Shown: positions 60,589 through 64,000 of the stretch, in pieces
How the letters are laid out: each line of letters opens with the position of its first letter
Numbering within the stretch: the first letter of the stretch is position 1
NCBI RefSeq assembly: GCF_015351235.1
Contig: NZ_JADKSJ010000001.1
Coordinates: forward strand, 850,189-914,188
Source of the DNA: Plantibacter sp. VKM Ac-2880
GTDB taxonomy: Bacteria > Actinomycetota > Actinomycetes > Actinomycetales > Microbacteriaceae
Direction: 5' to 3'
DNA: 64,000 nucleotides
Notes under the pieces: model-generated
The model's input: the letters and a program-made list of their open reading frames with translations, nothing else
What the model was told of the DNA's origin: nothing
Databases searched by the model: none
Made by a program: the position numbers and the translations under genes

Positions 60589-62181
60589 ATGACCGACGGC
60601 ACGACACCCAGGCACGGACGCGCAGGCGATCGGGCCGAATCCCGCGAGACCGTCGGCGACGAGATGCTCGCCGTCCAGGACTTCTCGGGCGAGGAGCAGG
60701 GCTACCACAAGACGCTCAAGCCACGCCAGATCCAGATGATCGCCATCGGCGGCGCGATCGGTACGGGGCTCTTCCTCGGCGCTGGTGGCCGGCTGAACAG
60801 CTCGGGTCCTGCGCTCATCCTCGTCTACGCGCTGTGCGGCTTCTTCGCGTTCCTCATCCTGCGCGCGCTCGGCGAGCTCGTCCTGCACCGCCCGTCTTCC
60901 GGCTCGTTCATCTCCTACGCCCGCGAGTTCTACGGCGAGAAGATGGCGTTCGGTGCCGGCTGGTTGTACTTCCTCAACTGGGCCATGACCTCGATCGTCG
61001 ACGTCACCGCCGCAGCCCTCTACATCAAGACCTTCGGCAAGCTCTTCGGGTGGAAGGAGCTCGAGGACTTCCCGCAGTGGGTCTTCGCGCTCGGTGCGCT
61101 CGTGATCGTGCTCGCGCTCAACCTCGTCTCCGTGAAGCTGTTCGGTGAGATGGAGTTCTGGTTCGCGCTCATCAAGGTGTCGGCGCTCGTCGTCTTCCTG
61201 ATCGTGGGCGTCTGCTTCATCGTCTTCGGCGGTCGCACCGACATCGGTGCCGTCGGCTTCTCGGTGATCGGCGACAACGGTGGGCTCTTCCCCGTCGGGG
61301 CGTTCGCGCCGATGATCGCGATCTCCGGTGTGGTGTTCGCGTACGCCGCGATCGAACTCGTCGGGACCGCAGCGGGTGAGACGGCCGAGCCGAAGAAGAT
61401 CATGCCGAAGGCCGTCAACACGGTCATCTTCCGCATCGCGATCTTCTACGTCGGATCCGTCCTGCTGCTCTCGCTCCTCCTGCCGTACACCGCCTACCAG
61501 GCCGGCGAGAGCCCGTTCGTCACGTTCTTCTCCCACATCGGTTCCGAGCAGGCCGGGGCGATCTCGGCCTCGGTCATGAACTTCGTCGTCCTCACGGCGG
61601 CGCTCTCGAGCCTCAACGCGGGGCTCTACTCCACGGGTCGTATCCTGCGCTCGATGGCGGTCAACGGTTCGGCTCCCGCGTTCACCGGGAAGATGAGCAA
61701 GAACGGGGTGCCCTTCGGCGGCATCCTGCTCACGGCGGCGCTCACGCTGCTCGGCGTCCTGCTGAACGCCCTGTACCCGTCGAAGGCGTTCGAGATCGTG
61801 CTCGAGATCTCGGCCATCGGCATCATCGGCGGCTGGGCGACGATCATCCTCTGCCAGATCCAGTTGCAGCGATGGGCGAAGCAGGGCAAGGTCGAGCGGC
61901 CGTCGTTCCGGTTGTTCGGTGCCCCGTTCACGTCCTACCTGACGCTGGCCTTCCTGGCGTTCGTCCTCGTGACGATGGGCTTCTCGGAGACCGGGCGTTG
62001 GGTGCTCGCCTCGCTCATCGTCCTCATCCCGATGCTCATCGTCGGGTGGTTCGCGGCGAAGCCGAGGATCCTGGCGGCGGCGAAGGCCAGGGAAGGGCAC
62101 ACGGGCACGTGGCCCGTGGTCGCCGAGCGTCCCGCGATCGACGCCAACAAGCGGAAGCGCGGTGGCGCGCCGCGCTCCTAG
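60589..62181 (+). CDS. Amino-acid permease (APC superfamily, AAT family)
   Basis: A 530-residue permease with twelve membrane helices and a 45-residue cytoplasmic N-terminus. The first helix carries [23 protein letters not shown], here the key part [14 protein letters not shown] (about 49-62); further AAT signatures are [14 protein letters not shown] and [23 protein letters not shown] (about 246-268). A proton symporter for amino acids; GabP-, CycA- or AnsP-like specificity cannot be separated. GAGGAGA precedes the ATG. The 162-nt upstream spacer holds no obvious operator. Confidence 0.93.
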   Translation: MTDGTTPRHGRAGDRAESRETVGDEMLAVQDFSGEEQGYHKTLKPRQIQMIAIGGAIGTGLFLGAGGRLNSSGPALILVYALCGFFAFLILRALGELVLHRPSSGSFISYAREFYGEKMAFGAGWLYFLNWAMTSIVDVTAAALYIKTFGKLFGWKELEDFPQWVFALGALVIVLALNLVSVKLFGEMEFWFALIKVSALVVFLIVGVCFIVFGGRTDIGAVGFSVIGDNGGLFPVGAFAPMIAISGVVFAYAAIELVGTAAGETAEPKKIMPKAVNTVIFRIAIFYVGSVLLLSLLLPYTAYQAGESPFVTFFSHIGSEQAGAISASVMNFVVLTAALSSLNAGLYSTGRILRSMAVNGSAPAFTGKMSKNGVPFGGILLTAALTLLGVLLNALYPSKAFEIVLEISAIGIIGGWATIILCQIQLQRWAKQGKVERPSFRLFGAPFTSYLTLAFLAFVLVTMGFSETGRWVLASLIVLIPMLIVGWFAAKPRILAAAKAREGHTGTWPVVAERPAIDANKRKRGGAPRS

Positions 62182-62274
62182 GAGCACGCACGAGCAGGGC
62201 TCGATCCGCGAACCGTGGCGAATCGCTAAGCGATAGTGATCACTTGGGGCCGGTTCCGAGCATTCCCTTGCACG

Positions 62275-62331
62275 ACGGGATCCGGTTCAGCAGGATGTGG
62301 GCAACCTCTTCCGTGCACCACCGGATCCCGT
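62275..62331. repeat. Inverted repeat ACGGGATCCGG before the LPDTG protein gene
   Basis: ACGGGATCCGG (62275-62285) and CCGGATCCCGT (62321-62331) are perfect 11-bp arms separated by 35 nt, ending 10 nt before the start codon at 62342. The downstream arm lies against the GGAG ribosome binding site, so folding of the mRNA could hide it. A smaller palindrome, ATCGCT-A-AGCGAT, lies at 62222-62234. Confidence 0.6.
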
Positions 62332-62341
62332 TGGAGTTCCC

Positions 62342-63928
62342 GTGAACCGTCGTCTCCGTCTCCTCGCCGTGCTCGCCGCCTGCGGGCTCGCCGTGGCCAC
62401 CCCGCTGAGTGCCGCGGCCCAGGCACCCGCTCCGACGCCCGCCGGCACGGTCCTCTACGAGGCGAGTGACGCGATCATCGCGAACCCGGAGCGCGGCTTC
62501 GACCACACGAACAACACGCACTACTACCCGGAGGGGACGGCGGGCGGCCCGGGTTACACGCCGCTCGATGTCCCGACGCTCGCCGCCTACCGTGAGGAGG
62601 GCATCACCGAGCTCGTCCGCGTGTTCTACCTGGAGCGGTTCGTGGCCGAGCCGACGCTCGATCCGGCCTGGCTCGCGCTCGTGCAGGCGGACTTCGACGC
62701 CGCCCGCGAGGCGGGCATCTCGATCATCCCGCGCTTCGCCTACCTCGCGGGTGGGGACTCGCCCTACACGCCGCCCTACGGTGACGCACCGCTCGACATC
62801 GTGCTCGGACACATCGAGCAGCTGACGCCGATCTTCCAGGACAACGCCGACGTCATCTCCGTCGTGCAGGCCGGCTTCGTCGGGCTCTGGGGTGAGGGCT
62901 ACTACACCGACCACTTCGCCGCCGACCCGGCGAACCCGGGTGTGCTCACGGCCGCGGACTGGGCGAAGCGGCGTGCCGTCGTCGACGCACTGCTCGAGGC
63001 GGTTCCGGCCGACCGGTCCATCCAGCTGCGGACGATGAGCATGAAGCAGAACATCCTCGGGGTGCCGAGCGGCACCGAGGGGGCGATCACCGAGGCGCAG
63101 GCGTTCGATGGCAGCGCCATCGCGCGGATCGGTCACCACAACGACTGCTTCCTCGCCGCGCCCGACGACTGGGGCACCTACCTCTCCGACCCGTTGACCC
63201 TCGACCAGGACTACCTCGCTCAGGAGAGCGACTGGGTGCCGGTCGGCGGCGAGACCTGCAACGTGAACCCGCCGCGTTCCGAGTGGGAGACCGCCTCGGC
63301 GGAGATGGAGCGGTACAACTTCAGCTACCTCAACTGGGACTACCTGCAGGACGTCCTGCAGTCGTGGGGTCAGGAGAACCTCGACACGACCGCGAAGCGC
63401 CTCGGGTACCGGTTCGTCATGACGGGGAGTTCGGTCGCCGAGGGCACCCTGTCGCTCACGATCCGCAACGACGGTTGGGCCGCACCCTACAACAGCCGCC
63501 CCGCGTACCTCGTGCTGTCGAACGCCGAGCGCACCGTGCGAGTGCCCTTCGGTTCTGACGCCCGCACCTGGGCCGCCGGCGAGACGGTGACGCTGCAGGC
63601 GTCGCTCGCCGACGTGCCGGCCGGACGGTACGACACCGCCCTCGCCCTCCCGGCCACGCATGAGACGGTCGCGGCCGACTCGCGGTACGCGGTGCAGACG
63701 GCGAACGTCGGCACCTGGGATCCGGCCACCGGGCTGAACAGCCTGCAGCGTCAGGTCACGGTCGCGGACGGCGTCGTCATGGCCGAGCCGGTCGCCGGTG
63801 CCGCGCCCCGGTTGCCCGACACCGGTGTGGAAGCGGCCCTGCCGGCTCTGGTCGGTACCGGCGTTGTCGGGCTGGGGGCCTTGGCGCTGGTGCTCAGCCG
63901 ACGGCGCTCAGCCGAAGATCATGGGTGA
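62342..63928 (+). CDS. Cell-wall-anchored DUF4874/DUF4832 protein with LPDTG sorting signal
   Basis: A 528-residue secreted protein. The GTG at 62342 gives a normal signal peptide (about 1-28: MNRRLRLLAVLAACGLAVAT, then PLSAAAQA). The DUF4874 domain starts at IIANPERGFDHTNN (about 43-56) and shows a barrel-like pattern (ISIIPRFAYLAGGD, VISVVQAGFVGLWGEGYYTD); DUF4832 follows from about 205 (VPADRSIQLRTMSMKQN) to a beta-rich end. The C-terminus has RLPDTG, a hydrophobic helix and RRRSAEDHG, a complete sortase signal. Such proteins are probably polysaccharide-acting surface enzymes, but activity is unproven. Confidence 0.88.
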   Translation: MNRRLRLLAVLAACGLAVATPLSAAAQAPAPTPAGTVLYEASDAIIANPERGFDHTNNTHYYPEGTAGGPGYTPLDVPTLAAYREEGITELVRVFYLERFVAEPTLDPAWLALVQADFDAAREAGISIIPRFAYLAGGDSPYTPPYGDAPLDIVLGHIEQLTPIFQDNADVISVVQAGFVGLWGEGYYTDHFAADPANPGVLTAADWAKRRAVVDALLEAVPADRSIQLRTMSMKQNILGVPSGTEGAITEAQAFDGSAIARIGHHNDCFLAAPDDWGTYLSDPLTLDQDYLAQESDWVPVGGETCNVNPPRSEWETASAEMERYNFSYLNWDYLQDVLQSWGQENLDTTAKRLGYRFVMTGSSVAEGTLSLTIRNDGWAAPYNSRPAYLVLSNAERTVRVPFGSDARTWAAGETVTLQASLADVPAGRYDTALALPATHETVAADSRYAVQTANVGTWDPATGLNSLQRQVTVADGVVMAEPVAGAAPRLPDTGVEAALPALVGTGVVGLGALALVLSRRRSAEDHG

Positions 63929-64000
63929 GTCGTCGTTCTCCTCGTCGGAGAGTGAGAAGTCGAGGTCGACGACGACCGGCACGTGGTCGCCACGTGTCCC
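63908..64000 (-). CDS. Exodeoxyribonuclease III, C-terminal 30 residues (partial, cut by window edge)
   Basis: Reading the minus strand from the window end gives GTRGDHVPVVVDLDFSLSDE and ten more residues to a stop at 63908-63910. RGDHVPVVVDLDF is the SDHxPVxxDL terminus of the ExoIII/AP-endonuclease fold, with the catalytic Asp-His pair in GDH. The gene overlaps the last 21 bp of the convergent LPDTG-protein gene. Only the end is visible, so other members of the endonuclease/phosphatase superfamily cannot be fully excluded. Confidence 0.78.
   Translation of the reverse strand, partial: GTRGDHVPVVVDLDFSLSDEENDDSPMIFG

Overview
The window is high-GC DNA from an actinobacterium, most probably a member of Microbacteriaceae (Plantibacter/Rathayibacter/Curtobacterium-like). 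The reasons are the GC-rich codon use, an HspR/HAIR heat-shock circuit, DtxR/IdeR-type iron boxes, many starts placed 6-7 nt after a TAnnnT -10 element (leaderless transcription), a clpS-DUF2017 pair, and CCCTTCGACA-type intergenic repeats. The family placement is inference; no rRNA or tRNA gene is visible.

Layout. 1-3962: the right part of a class III lanthipeptide cluster, with the C-terminal half of a LanKC synthetase, a 45-codon precursor of labyrinthopeptin type that is too short for ordinary gene calling, and a two-gene ABC exporter. 4019-10989: heat-shock block with a HAIR-controlled ClpC-type ATPase, then dnaK-grpE-dnaJ-hspR behind a promoter flanked by two HAIR sites. A third HAIR-controlled gene, a ClpB without its N-domain, lies at 31122. 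11068-19516: small membrane proteins, an rRNA methyltransferase-like protein, an orphan histidine kinase, clpS-DUF2017 and two glycosyltransferases. 19535-24296: a GH3 glycosidase divergent from an ABC exporter-like pair. 24394-31000: iron-siderophore uptake (binding lipoprotein, two permeases, ATPase, siderophore-interacting reductase) with two iron boxes, interrupted by a lipoprotein/secreted-protein pair.

33409-49574: mostly metabolic and house-keeping genes: DUF1345 protein, nitroreductase, acetyl-CoA synthetase, MDR oxidoreductases, two very acidic small proteins, a lipase-maturation-factor-like membrane protein, threonine synthase and threonine aldolase, an ABC-2 exporter, an aldo/keto reductase, and a NarL/DesK-type two-component system. 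49662-51149: a SatD-like gene with a C-terminal helix-turn-helix, preceded by three regularly spaced copies of TGAAG-N7-CTTCA and followed by a membrane protein. 51207-64000: a DUF6421-like protein with a possible metal site, an aliphatic-sulfonate-type ABC importer with tandem 19-bp repeats, a TetR regulator divergent from a DUF1304/MDR pair over a perfect palindrome, a Leu/Val-type dehydrogenase, an AEC transporter, an amino-acid permease, an LPDTG-anchored DUF4874/DUF4832 protein, and the 3' end of an exonuclease III gene.

The most interesting element is the lanthipeptide precursor: two S-x2-S-x3-C labionin motifs, a class III leader motif, and a linker and tail that differ from known labyrinthopeptins. 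The SatD operator array and the HspR regulon with a ClpC paralogue are next. Convergent gene pairs are nearly always separated by strong hairpins, which are listed as terminators.
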